Assembly: GCA_964403885.1 (NCBI GenBank)
Contig: CAYOHY010000005.1
Location: 1-64,000, forward strand
Reading direction: 5' to 3'
Length of the DNA: 64,000 nucleotides
Origin: CAYOHY01 sp964403885
Lineage (GTDB): Bacteria > Actinomycetota > Coriobacteriia > Anaerosomatales > PHET01
The notes below the pieces were generated by a model. That model saw only the letters and a program-made list of their open reading frames with translations, did not search any database and had not been told where the DNA came from. Position 1 is the stretch's first letter. Each line of letters starts with the position of its first letter. Both the position numbers and the translations under genes were made by a program. This document shows positions 18,301-26,339 of this stretch, piece by piece.

Positions 18301-19027
18301 GCTGACCGTTCCGTCGGGCCCGGCGCTTCCGTGGCTGCCGATGACGGTTCAGGCCACGGCGGTTGACGCCGTGGGCAACTCGGCGGTATCGGGCTCCGTG
18401 GTCTCTAACGACCCGCTGGATCCGGCGGCGCTCAGTGTCGCCGTGTCTCGGACCACAGTGCTGTACGCGGGGAGCGCCAGCGTCACCGGTACCCTGACCG
18501 TGCTGTCAGGCGCCTCCGCAGTGGGTCGCGCGGTGGACCTGCAGTACCTCTCCGGCACCACGTGGACGCGCCTCGCGAGCGCTACGACCACGGCCTCGGG
18601 TCGCGTGACCTTCACCGTGAAGCCGGCGTCCAAGACGTCGTATCGGCTCGTGTGCGTCGCCCCCGGGCTCCAGCAGGTCGCGAGCGGCATCGTCGCGGTC
18701 ACGCCGGGTGTCTCGGTGACGGTGCCCACCAAGCCTTCCGTGGCCTACCGCAACCGGGCGTTCACATCAGTGGTCACGCTCAAGCCGCGACACACCGTGG
18801 GCACCTATCCCGTGAACATCCAGTGCTACCGACTGGAGAGCGGCAAGTGGGTGCTGCGAAAGACGGTCAAGGCCAAGGCGACCTACAGCTCGACCACCTA
18901 CACCCGGTGCAGCGGCGCCGTGGCGCTGCCCTATACCGGTACGTGGAAGGTCCGCGCCGTCGCGGTGGCCGATTCCGCACATGCGGCGACAACCGGCACG
19001 TTCAGCGCGAACTTCTCGGTGAGGTAG
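15329..19027 (+). CDS. Large secreted Ig-repeat protein
   Basis: This 1232-residue exported protein has a signal peptide (about residues 1-28, ending VALA). An N-terminal beta-sandwich with a CUB/laminin-G look covers about 30-215. A fibronectin type III-like domain covers about 215-320. Three units of about 200 residues follow (DNA 16294-16902, 16904-17493, 17495-18096), each starting like VTLISPAQNF and carrying WLP..., TWTPDA, SLAGGAPF and GTKTVTFELS. A half unit (18097-18420) and two C-terminal Ig-like domains end the protein. There is no LPxTG signal, transmembrane segment or S-layer motif. It is probably a cell-surface adhesin or scaffold expressed with the upstream cytochrome genes. 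No enzyme motif was seen. Confidence 0.82.
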   Translation: MMCSRKALRRLVQLSVAWLLVVPSVALASPYTQPVEIFRETFETTSTAYTVSAIQSSSPANWERITKRFKNGTRGLWCAGTLASAVTAMKYPAKTSTWAQFDLPQFADYYQPRVDFAYTMPTLGANDAESFVVAWRQSSSGTNNMFNRTPWPKTGASAWVTGTADLTTGTQSLSRSSGRIAFKFIDIDDTNLSPQQGEGTTIDDVIFSGWKYGSPRNLASSVGTSAIRLDWTRPWRSTAQTSTEERPITYRVWRAPGGTTTWTELTDPNRLTADPASMTLSTPIIGEGVSYRYSVQAWDTGDGQGLGQASLTTATVPAVPPGVTLISPAQNFMLSTAPILISGGASDTGTGVNNVQVRVRRADGKCLTTLGTWSTSDVWLPTTSSDGYATWSRTWTPDAETLALGQIVTITAKSFDGAGMSATTGGVASTVPMSASVSLAGGAPFTTQRVVSAAISAAGATPTKMRWSVDGAAPSGWVSYATSQSVDLGAGDGTKTVTFELSADGGTSVAAVASDSIVVHTSVPQVVLVTPADGFALTSGAVAIDASATDAGGSIQSVQVRVRRSSGTSWDGSSWVAADTWLPASFNAATSTWNCAWTPDATVIAAGEIVSVVARAVDGAGLVGTSPAASSATPLAASLSLDGGAAVSTDLDVLASIVATGSPTSMRWRVNGGSYGAPQPFASSVSVALPAGDGTKTVEFELTGPGGVVTASDTIMVHTSVPAVSVSTPPGGFALKSGTTHITGTATDAGGSISAVDVLIRRADGLCWNGSGWVVTETWLAASTANGYAAWSYDWTPAAGDIAAGKIVTVSARAFDAYGLSSTTTGVSSAVPVSASIALAGGAPFSGSATIPVAISAVGATHMRHSADGGPMSSWVAFSSASTVTVTPADGVKTVTFEFSSDGGTTVAATASDDIVVDGSIPVVAITAPQAQFLTTATPVIQGTATDTVSGVSGVKVRISSNGEYFNGIAWQPEAFDLTATSDDGFATWRVLTVPSGPALPWLPMTVQATAVDAVGNSAVSGSVVSNDPLDPAALSVAVSRTTVLYAGSASVTGTLTVLSGASAVGRAVDLQYLSGTTWTRLASATTTASGRVTFTVKPASKTSYRLVCVAPGLQQVASGIVAVTPGVSVTVPTKPSVAYRNRAFTSVVTLKPRHTVGTYPVNIQCYRLESGKWVLRKTVKAKATYSSTTYTRCSGAVALPYTGTWKVRAVAVADSAHAATTGTFSANFSVR

Positions 19028-19056
19028 CGCGACCGACTCGCGGGGCACGCGAAGGG

Positions 19057-20151
19057 CTACGGCACGATGTAGACCTGCGTGCCGATCTCGACGCGGTCGT
19101 AGAGGTCCTCGATGTCGTGCCGCACCATGCGCATGCAGCCGTGGCTCGCGGCCGAGCCGATCGACCCGATGTTGTTGGTGCCGTGGAAGCGGATACCCGA
19201 CGCGCTCAGGTTCAGCGCGCGTGTGCCCAGGGGGTTGTCGGGTCCGGGCGGGATGAACGGCGGCATCGTCTTGGCCCACTCGCTGCCGGGGTTGACCCAC
19301 GTGGGCCGATACCGCTTCGCCACGATCTCGAAGTGGCCCTTGGGTGTGGGGTGGGCCGGGGTGCCGATCGCGCACGCGTAGGTCTTCTCGATGACGGCGC
19401 CCTTGAACAGGCGGATGCGGCGCTCGGAGAGATCCACCACGATGGTCTTGCCAAAGCTCTTCGCGGTCACCTTGGCGGGAACCACTGCCACCGGTGCCTC
19501 AAGGGTCTTCTCGGAGGCAGCGAGAGCGCCGTCACCGCTGAACGCTTCCGTGATGAGCGCGACGGTCTCGGTCGCATCGGTCCTGCGGCCCGTTGATTCG
19601 GGCGTGATCTTCACTCGGTTCACGTCGACGGCGAGCGTCGCGTCGACGGCGCGGCGGTCGACCTGTGCAGCCTGTGATGCGACCCACTTCTTGACTGCGG
19701 CCTGGTCGACGGTGAAGGCCGGCTCGATCTCGGTAGTCAGGGGCGCACCCGTCACGGCGTGGCCGACGCGATCCAGATAGGCGGCGGTGCGACGCGGCGC
19801 GTAGGCGGCGTCGATCATCCCGTTCACGTCGACGGCGACCGCACCCGCGGGGTCGAACGTCAGGTTCCTGCCGTCCATGGTCACGGTGACCGGACGCATC
19901 AACGGTGCGGACACCGCGGACTCGATCGCCGTGCGCGCCTCGGCCTCGGTCATGCCTGAGAGGTCGGTTCCAGCCACCGACACGCCCTGGGGAACGATGC
20001 CCCGCTCGGTGTAGTCGTAGACGGCGGCCCATGCCATCGAGGCCGAGAGCGCGAGCAGCATCGTCGCGAGCACGACGAGCATGATCCGTTGCCCGGTACC
20101 TGGAGCCTTCACAAAAGTGCCTCTCGCGTAATCAAACGGTGCGTCCGACAT
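19057..20151 (-). CDS. L,D-transpeptidase (YkuD family)
   Basis: This peptidoglycan cross-linking enzyme has 364 residues. It has an N-terminal membrane anchor (about 24-43), a YoaR-like middle domain (about 50-200) and a YkuD catalytic domain (about 245-364). The active-site stretch is FHGTNN, then SHGCMRM, with the His and Cys of the family both present. It acts outside the membrane on stem peptides to form 3-3 links, or attaches proteins. Transcription is convergent with the Ig-repeat gene and divergent from cheR. A TATAAT -10 box (20155-20160) lies only three bases before the start codon, so the mRNA is either leaderless or begins translation at the internal Met24. Confidence 0.9.
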   Translation of the reverse strand: MSDAPFDYARGTFVKAPGTGQRIMLVVLATMLLALSASMAWAAVYDYTERGIVPQGVSVAGTDLSGMTEAEARTAIESAVSAPLMRPVTVTMDGRNLTFDPAGAVAVDVNGMIDAAYAPRRTAAYLDRVGHAVTGAPLTTEIEPAFTVDQAAVKKWVASQAAQVDRRAVDATLAVDVNRVKITPESTGRRTDATETVALITEAFSGDGALAASEKTLEAPVAVVPAKVTAKSFGKTIVVDLSERRIRLFKGAVIEKTYACAIGTPAHPTPKGHFEIVAKRYRPTWVNPGSEWAKTMPPFIPPGPDNPLGTRALNLSASGIRFHGTNNIGSIGSAASHGCMRMVRHDIEDLYDRVEIGTQVYIVP

Positions 20152-20153
20152 AC

Positions 20154-20160
20154 TATTATA
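20154..20160. promoter_or_regulatory. Overlapping divergent -10 boxes
   Basis: On the minus strand TATAAT (20160-20155) serves the L,D-transpeptidase gene. On the plus strand TATTAT (20154-20159) could serve the chemotaxis operon starting at 20223. Neither has a clear -35 box. Confidence 0.45.
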
Positions 20161-20222
20161 GGCACGGCACCTCCTTTGCCCGCTACCGCGGGCGCCGGCG
20201 GGTGTCGGGGTAAGGGGGACGG

Positions 20223-21068
20223 GTGATCGAGGCGGAACCCGCGCACGCCAGCCGCGGCAGCATCGATAGGCTCATAGCGAAGATCAACGAGACGCGCGGT
20301 ATCGACCTCTCTCAGTACCGTATCGCCTACGTCGAGCGGCGCCTCGCTGCGCGCATGCGCACGCTTGATGTGCGCACCTACCGCCAGTATGCCGACCTGC
20401 TCGAGTCGGACCCCGACGAATTCGCCAAGATGCTCGACACCCTCACGATCAACGTCACCGACTTCTTCCGCGACGGTGTCATGTGGGAGTCCCTGCGCAA
20501 CAACGTGCTTCCCTCGCTGGTCGAGGCGAAGCGCGCGGGACGCAACCGCACCATCCGCCTCTGGTCCGCAGGCTGTGCCACCGGCGAGGAGGCGTACTCG
20601 CTCGCGATGATGATGCTCGACCATCTGGGTCCCGAGGCATCGCGCTATCTCATCTCCGTGTTAGCAACCGACCTTGACCCCATCGCGCTCAAGAAGGCCG
20701 AGGCGGGCGTCTATCACGTGGATCGCCTCAAGCGCATTTCGCCAAGCTATCAGGTACGATTCACGCGAAGCGTGAGCGACACACAGTTCGAGATCAGACC
20801 CGAGGTCAAGCGGATGGTCAGGTTCAGGCGGATGAGCCTGTTCGACCCAACGCCGGTCAGGGTCATCGATCTCATCTTGTGCCGCAACGTGTTCATCTAT
20901 TTCGATCGCGAACAGCAGGCCCGGGTGCTCGACAACTTCTGGGACTCCCTCAGCCGTGGCGGGTACCTCGTGCTCGGCCGGAGTGAGAAGTTGTCGCCGG
21001 ACATGTCCGCCCGGCTCGAATCGGTTGACGGCAAGGAACGCATCTATCGCAAGCCGGCCCGCCCGTAG
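20223..21068 (+). CDS. cheR: Chemotaxis protein methyltransferase CheR
   Basis: CheR transfers methyl groups from SAM to glutamates of chemoreceptors for adaptation. At 281 residues it has the usual length. An N-terminal helical domain (about 10-75, YVERRLAARMR) is followed by the SAM-binding domain with RLWSAGCATGEEAYS, LATDLD and LILCRNVFIYF, all standard CheR motifs. The start is GTG 20223, with a G-rich Shine-Dalgarno-like run just before. It is the first gene of a run of chemotaxis genes with the order cheR-mcp-cheW-cheY-cheB-cheA-cheC-cheD, each closely spaced or overlapping. CheB at 23302 is the opposing methylesterase. Confidence 0.95.
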   Translation: MIEAEPAHASRGSIDRLIAKINETRGIDLSQYRIAYVERRLAARMRTLDVRTYRQYADLLESDPDEFAKMLDTLTINVTDFFRDGVMWESLRNNVLPSLVEAKRAGRNRTIRLWSAGCATGEEAYSLAMMMLDHLGPEASRYLISVLATDLDPIALKKAEAGVYHVDRLKRISPSYQVRFTRSVSDTQFEIRPEVKRMVRFRRMSLFDPTPVRVIDLILCRNVFIYFDREQQARVLDNFWDSLSRGGYLVLGRSEKLSPDMSARLESVDGKERIYRKPARP

Positions 21069-21109
21069 GGTCGACACCCGACCCGCTGGGTCGGCGAGGG
21101 GAGTCTCGT

Positions 21110-22432
21110 ATGACGCAGGAGCACCGCCACAGTGCAATGAGGCACGGTCTGTCGTCGACGTTCACGGTCCTCACGTGGATGACCATCGGACCGCCTGTGT
21201 TGCTCGGCCTCGTCGCCACGGCCTTCTTCGCCGAGCGGTGGCTGGATCTGTCCTGGGGTCAGATGGCGCCGGTGATCGGTTTCGGTGCTGTCGCGATGCT
21301 CGTGATGGCCCCGGTCGGAACGCTCGCGTGGCGCTGGCAGTTCAAGTCACGCATCCTCAGGCCGCTTCGCGATCTGGGCGGCGTGATGATCGAGGCCGGC
21401 AAGGGTGACCTGACGCAGCGTGCGGACATCCATCGCGACGACGAGATCGGCATGCTCGCCAACGAGTGCAACATGCTCGTCGCATCCCTGGGCACCATCG
21501 CCAACCAGGTCCGCCGTTCCGCCGAGAGTGTCTCGGCCGCCGCATCGCAGCTGTCGGCGTCTTCGCAAGAGATCAACTCGTCCACCATCGAGATCTCGAG
21601 CTCGGTGCAGCAGATCGCGCACGGTGCCGAGCTGCAGTCGCGCAAGGTCGACGAGACCAGCCGCTCGATGGAGATCATCGCAGGCACGACCCGCGAGGTC
21701 GCCGTCAAGGCCCGCGACGCCGCGTTCACGAGCGACGAGGCCTTGAGTGTCGCTCGACACGGCGAGGAGGCGACCACACAGGCCATCGTCAAGATCGCCG
21801 AGGTGCAGCAGGCCATCGAGACCCTCGCCGAGTCGGTCGAGGTCCTCGGCCAGCGCAGCGAGAAGATCGGCGGCATCGTCGACGTCATCACCTCGATCGC
21901 GGACCAGACCAACCTGCTCTCACTCAACGCCGCCATCGAGGCGGCCCGTGCCGGCGAGTCCGGCCGCGGCTTCTCGGTGGTCGCCGAGGAGGTCCGCAAG
22001 CTCGCCGAAGGCTCCGGGCGTGCCGCCGAGCAGATCGGCGACCTCATCCGCGAGGTCCAGGCCGAGACCGCCAAGGCGCTGCGCTACATGGAGATCGGCA
22101 CGCGCGAGGTCGAGGTGGGCAGCGAGGTCGTAGGCCGCACAAGCGATGCGCTGCGCCTCATCACCGACGCCGTCACGCGAACGTCCACGCTCGCCAGCGA
22201 GATCAACAAGTCAATGCAGGCGCAGTCGGAGCGCACCGCCGAGGTCGACCGAGCGATGCATGAGATCGCTGCGGTGGTCGAGGAGAACGCCGCGTCCGCC
22301 GAGGAGACCGCCGCCGCGGCCGAGGAGCAGACCGCCTGCATGGAGGAGATCACCGCATCCGCACAGGACCTGTCGGATATGGCAGAACGCCTGGATGATG
22401 CGGTCCACCGCTTCAAGACAGAAGAGGGATAG
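21110..22432 (+). CDS. Methyl-accepting chemotaxis protein with no external domain
   Basis: This 440-residue receptor has two membrane helices (about 20-42 and 55-77) joined by only about 12 residues, so it has no extracellular ligand domain. A HAMP region (about 78-130, FKSRILRPLRDL) and a long signalling coiled coil follow. The hairpin tip has DQTNLLSLNAAIEAARAGE, which contacts CheA and CheW. Glu/Gln pairs for methylation flank it. With no sensor domain it may read membrane state, redox or metabolic input, or pass on signals from another protein. It lies inside the che operon directly before cheW. There is a second receptor of the same build at 38887. Confidence 0.93.
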   Translation: MTQEHRHSAMRHGLSSTFTVLTWMTIGPPVLLGLVATAFFAERWLDLSWGQMAPVIGFGAVAMLVMAPVGTLAWRWQFKSRILRPLRDLGGVMIEAGKGDLTQRADIHRDDEIGMLANECNMLVASLGTIANQVRRSAESVSAAASQLSASSQEINSSTIEISSSVQQIAHGAELQSRKVDETSRSMEIIAGTTREVAVKARDAAFTSDEALSVARHGEEATTQAIVKIAEVQQAIETLAESVEVLGQRSEKIGGIVDVITSIADQTNLLSLNAAIEAARAGESGRGFSVVAEEVRKLAEGSGRAAEQIGDLIREVQAETAKALRYMEIGTREVEVGSEVVGRTSDALRLITDAVTRTSTLASEINKSMQAQSERTAEVDRAMHEIAAVVEENAASAEETAAAAEEQTACMEEITASAQDLSDMAERLDDAVHRFKTEEG

Positions 22433-22436
22433 GACG

Positions 22437-22925
22437 GTGGGCGAGTCCAAGGGCGCGAGCTACGTGGTGTTCCGCCTCGGCTCCGAGGAGTACGGGCTTC
22501 CCGTGGGCGCCGTCAACAGCATCATTCGGTACGAGGATGCGACGCCCGTCCCGCGGGCACCCGCTTCCGTGCTTGGCGTGATCAACCTTCGGGGGCGCGT
22601 CGTTCCGGTGATCGACCTGCTGTACCGATTCTCGGGCAAGCGTTTCGAGCCGCGCCCCATGTCGCGCATCGTGGTGGCCGAGGGGCGGACCGGCCCTGTG
22701 GGTGTCGTCGTGGACGCTGCCCACGAGGTCGCGCAGTTCTCCGAGGAGTCGTTTTGTGAGGTGCCCGAAGGGGTGCTGAGCCCGGAGACCGCCCGCGCCT
22801 TCACCGGTGTGGTCGAGCGCGACGGGTCTTTGGTCATACTGCTCGATCTCGATGAAGCAGTCCCGCGCGTCGAACTCGGCGCTTCGAACCCCGATGCATA
22901 CGAGGAAGGGGAGACGGATGTCTAA
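22437..22925 (+). CDS. cheW: CheW coupling protein
   Basis: CheW bridges receptors and the CheA kinase in the signalling array. It has 162 residues and a single CheW/SH3-like domain: YVVFRLGSEEYGLPV at the start, GVINLRGRVVPVIDL in the middle and SLVILLDLD near the end. The start is GTG 22437, shortly after the receptor stop. The end overlaps the cheY start by eight bases, so translation is coupled. A short acidic tail (EEGETDV) follows the domain. All landmarks of the family are present. Confidence 0.94.
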   Translation: MGESKGASYVVFRLGSEEYGLPVGAVNSIIRYEDATPVPRAPASVLGVINLRGRVVPVIDLLYRFSGKRFEPRPMSRIVVAEGRTGPVGVVVDAAHEVAQFSEESFCEVPEGVLSPETARAFTGVVERDGSLVILLDLDEAVPRVELGASNPDAYEEGETDV

Positions 22926-23289
22926 GACCGTGCTCGTGGTCGACGACGCCGCTTTCATGAGGATGATGATTCGAGACATCCTGGCGAAGGAAGGCTACGT
23001 GATCCACGAGGCCGTCAACGGCCGTGACGCCGTTGAGAAGTACGCGGAGCTGAAACCCGACCTCGTCACCATGGATATCACGATGCCCGAGGTCGACGGC
23101 ATCTCGGCGCTGCGGTCGATCAGAGAGGCGGATCCGGGCGCGCGCGTGCTCATGGTGAGCGCCATGGGCCAGCAGAAGATGATCGTCGAGGCCCTCGAGG
23201 CCGGCGCACTGGACTTCCTGGTAAAGCCCTTCCAGCCAACCAAGGTGCTCGAGACGGTCAAGAAGTGCCTCGACGCGTCCGCCGGATAG
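22918..23289 (+). CDS. cheY: CheY response regulator
   Basis: This is a 123-residue stand-alone receiver domain. Acidic pocket D9/D10, phosphorylation site D53 (TMDITMP), switch Ser81 and K103 (LVKPF) are all present. It would be phosphorylated by the CheA at 24396 and then act on a motility machine. There are no flagellar switch genes nearby, while pilT lies at 31478, so the target may be the type IV pilus or a c-di-GMP protein such as the GGDEF protein downstream. The gene starts inside the cheW 3' end. Confidence 0.95.
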   Translation: MSKTVLVVDDAAFMRMMIRDILAKEGYVIHEAVNGRDAVEKYAELKPDLVTMDITMPEVDGISALRSIREADPGARVLMVSAMGQQKMIVEALEAGALDFLVKPFQPTKVLETVKKCLDASAG

Positions 23290-23301
23290 GGTTCTCACGT
23301 C

Positions 23302-24399
23302 ATGCCATCCACGATCCGCGTGCTCGTTGTCGACGACTCGGCGCTCATCAGGCAGATGCTCACGCGAGCGCTGTCGATGGATCCGCGCATCGAGATCGTC
23401 GGCACAGCCAAGACCGGCGTGGAGGCTATCGAGCGTGCCCGTGAACTCGACCCCGACGTGGTGACGCTCGACATCGAGATGCCTGAGCTGACAGGGCTTG
23501 AGGCGCTGCCGCACATCTGCCGTCACACCCGCGCGCGCGTGGTCATGCTCTCGTCGCTCGATGATCCCGATACCACCTATCGAGCGCTGTCATCGGGCGC
23601 GGTGGACTTCATCCCCAAGCCCAGCACGGGCATGGCGAGCTCGCTGGCTGAGCTCACGGACACACTGCTCAAGAAGATCAAGACCGCCAACCGCATCAGC
23701 CCCGATCGCGCCGCCGCCATACGTGGCGAGCTCGAGGCTCCGGCTGCGCAGCTGCGCGATGTGTCGGCTGGCGAGGTGACCCGTCCTCTGCCGGCTACTG
23801 CAGGGCCCATCTCATCGGTGGTCGCTATCGCGGCTTCCACCGGCGGCCCGCCTGCGCTCGAACGCGTCATGGCCGGCCTGAGCGCGAGCATGGGTGCCAC
23901 CTACCTGATCCTGCAACACCTCCCCAAGGGGTTCTCGGCGTCACTTGCCAGGCGACTGAACACGGTGGGCGACTTGACCGTTGTCGAGGCCGAGGACGGC
24001 ATGCCGCTTGAGCCCGGGAGAGGCTACCTGGCCCCCTACGGTCGCCACATGGTTGTCGATCGCTCAAGCGGCGTGGGATGCATCGCGTTCGTGGACGCGC
24101 CGCCGCTGCACGGTGTTCGCCCCGCGGCCGATGTCTTGTTCGACAGCGTGGCCTCGGCCTATCACGATCGCGCGGTGGCGGTCGTGCTGACGGGCATGGG
24201 GGCCGATGGGGCGCTCGGCGCCCGCAAGATCCGCGACGCCGGGGGAGAGGTCGTGGTCCAGGACGAGCCCACGAGCGTCGTCTGGGGCATGCCCGGCGCA
24301 GCGATTCGCGAGGGCGCGTCTTCGCGGGTGGTCCCTTTGGGGCTGGTGGCCGCGGAGATTCGCCGCGCGGTGAGGATGCGGGCCGGTGATTCCTCATGA
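23302..24399 (+). CDS. cheB: CheB methylesterase/deamidase
   Basis: CheB removes receptor methyl groups when phosphorylated. It has 365 residues: an N-terminal receiver (VDDSALIRQM, VTLDIEMPEL for the phospho-Asp), a linker, and a C-terminal esterase domain with IAASTGGPPALE (catalytic Ser), LQHLPKGF (His) and TGMGADGA (Asp). The stop overlaps the cheA start (ATGA at 24396-24399). The family length and all catalytic residues are intact. Confidence 0.95.
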   Translation: MPSTIRVLVVDDSALIRQMLTRALSMDPRIEIVGTAKTGVEAIERARELDPDVVTLDIEMPELTGLEALPHICRHTRARVVMLSSLDDPDTTYRALSSGAVDFIPKPSTGMASSLAELTDTLLKKIKTANRISPDRAAAIRGELEAPAAQLRDVSAGEVTRPLPATAGPISSVVAIAASTGGPPALERVMAGLSASMGATYLILQHLPKGFSASLARRLNTVGDLTVVEAEDGMPLEPGRGYLAPYGRHMVVDRSSGVGCIAFVDAPPLHGVRPAADVLFDSVASAYHDRAVAVVLTGMGADGALGARKIRDAGGEVVVQDEPTSVVWGMPGAAIREGASSRVVPLGLVAAEIRRAVRMRAGDSS

Positions 24400-26339
24400 C
24401 GGACATGGATCAGTACCGCGATGTGTTTCTCGCTGAGAGCGCGGACTACCTCCAGCAGATCGTCGACGGACTGCTCGCGCTTGAGGCCGGCGACTCGGAT
24501 GACGTGCCGATCGAAACCATCTTCAGAGGCGCACACTCCCTGAAGGGCATGTCGGCCGCGATGGGCTACGAGCGAACGGCGGATGTCACGCACAAGATGG
24601 AAAGCGTGATGGACCGCGTCCGCAAGGGCGAGATGGCTGTCACGCCGCAGACTGTGAATCTCATGCTCTCGGCGGTCGACCTCGTTCGTGACCTCATTGA
24701 CGACGAGTCTGCCGGTCAGCACGCGATCGATCCCACAGAGCTCATCGGCGCACTCGATTCGTGTTGCGCAGAGACCGACGATGCAGAGCATGAAGCGGCG
24801 GCGCTGGCCGCCGCAGCACAGCTCATGCCCGGCGAGAGCGCGTTCTCGGTCAAGGTGGAGCTTGAGGAGACCTGTGTCCTCAAAGCGGTTCGCGCGTACA
24901 TGGTCATCAAGCGCCTTGCGCACACGGCGCGCGTTCTGGAGACGGTGCCCTCGGAGCGCGATATCGAAGACGAGCGCTTCGATCGGACCTTCGAGGTCAT
25001 CGTCGCCACCGCTGCGGATCCGGCGACGCTGCAGTCAGCTGCGGAGCACGTGAGCGAGGTCGAGCGCGCGCAGGTCGAACCCGTGGCGTTGACCGCGGTG
25101 AGCGCCGGTGTACCTGAGCCCGTGGCCGTTGACGGTACCATCCGGCGTTCGCGGGAGCTCCCGAGGCTCTCGCAGACGCAGACGGTCCGCGTCGCGATCG
25201 GACATCTCGACACGCTGGTCGACTTGGTGGGCGAGCTCGTCATCTTGCGCTCGCGCCTCGAGGCGATCGCCGCGAGCCGTTTCGACGTCGAGCTCTCTGA
25301 GACCATGGATGAGATGCATCGCATCTCGACCGATCTGCAGTACGAGATCATGCAGACGCGCATGGTGCCCGTGGGCAACATCTTCAACCGATTCCCGAGA
25401 ATGGTGCGTGACTTGGCCGTTGACCTGGGGAAGCAGGTCGACTTCCAGATGGAGGGGCTTGAGATCGAGCTCGACCGCACCGTACTCGACGAGATCGGCG
25501 ATCCGCTGGTCCATCTGCTGCGCAACAGCATCGATCACGGCATCGAGTCCGCGAGCCATCGTATGCAGGCCGGCAAGCCTCCTATCGGCAGCATCCGGCT
25601 CTCGGCGATGCGCGAGCGCGACCATGTGGCAATCGTTGTGAGCGACGATGGCGCAGGCATCGACCCGGAGAAGGTCTGGACCGCGGCGTGTGAGCGCGGC
25701 TTCGCCCGCCCCGAAGAACGCGCCGAGTACACCGAGGGCGACATCCTGCTGTTCACCTGCGTTCCGGGATTCTCGACCGCACAGACCGCGACGAAGATCT
25801 CCGGTCGAGGCGTGGGCATGGATGTGGTGAAGGGCAAGGTCGAGCATCTTGGCGGCACGATCCAGATCGCTTCGCGGGTGGGGGCCGGAACCGACTTCAT
25901 CCTGAGGCTGCCTCTCACGCTCGCGATCGTCCAGGCGCTCATCGTCGGGGCGAAAGGCCAGGCGTTCGCCTTGCCGCTTTCGGCGGTCGAGGAGGTCTAT
26001 CTCGCCCAGGATGTGAGGATCGAGACGATCGATGGCGTGCCGGTGGTCATCATGCGCGACGGCTCGCTTGTGCCGCTCAGCCGGCTCGATAAGCTTCTCC
26101 TCGATGCCGACGACGGACCGATTCCCGACCCCCGGTCGAGCATCGTCTTGGTCCGGTCCGGTGCCGAGACGCGCGCACTCCACGTGGACGCACTCCTCGG
26201 CAGGCGCGAGATCGTGGTCAAGCCGCTCTCGGGCCTGTTCCGGGACGCGAAGGGATACTCCGGCGCGACCATCCTGGGTGACGGTCGCGTGATGTTGATC
26301 CTCGATCCGCGCACCATCTTCACCGTTCAGGAGGCGTGA
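24396..26339 (+). CDS. cheA: CheA histidine kinase
   Basis: CheA is the central kinase, 647 residues. The order is an Hpt domain with the phospho-His in FRGAHSLKGM (about residue 46), a CheY/CheB-binding-like domain (about 150-220), a dimerisation domain (RVAIGHLDTLVDLVGELV), an HATPase with HLLRNSIDHGIES (N box), VSDDGAGID and GRGVGMDVVK (G boxes), and a C-terminal CheW-like regulatory domain. It phosphorylates the CheY and CheB encoded just upstream. Its end overlaps cheC by four bases (26336-26339), so translation is coupled. Confidence 0.95.
   Translation: MTDMDQYRDVFLAESADYLQQIVDGLLALEAGDSDDVPIETIFRGAHSLKGMSAAMGYERTADVTHKMESVMDRVRKGEMAVTPQTVNLMLSAVDLVRDLIDDESAGQHAIDPTELIGALDSCCAETDDAEHEAAALAAAAQLMPGESAFSVKVELEETCVLKAVRAYMVIKRLAHTARVLETVPSERDIEDERFDRTFEVIVATAADPATLQSAAEHVSEVERAQVEPVALTAVSAGVPEPVAVDGTIRRSRELPRLSQTQTVRVAIGHLDTLVDLVGELVILRSRLEAIAASRFDVELSETMDEMHRISTDLQYEIMQTRMVPVGNIFNRFPRMVRDLAVDLGKQVDFQMEGLEIELDRTVLDEIGDPLVHLLRNSIDHGIESASHRMQAGKPPIGSIRLSAMRERDHVAIVVSDDGAGIDPEKVWTAACERGFARPEERAEYTEGDILLFTCVPGFSTAQTATKISGRGVGMDVVKGKVEHLGGTIQIASRVGAGTDFILRLPLTLAIVQALIVGAKGQAFALPLSAVEEVYLAQDVRIETIDGVPVVIMRDGSLVPLSRLDKLLLDADDGPIPDPRSSIVLVRSGAETRALHVDALLGRREIVVKPLSGLFRDAKGYSGATILGDGRVMLILDPRTIFTVQEA

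Noticed and set aside
16294..18420. A tandem DNA repeat or mobile element in the Ig-repeat gene
   Set aside because: The units are similar at protein level but diverged in DNA; they are domain repeats in one ORF.
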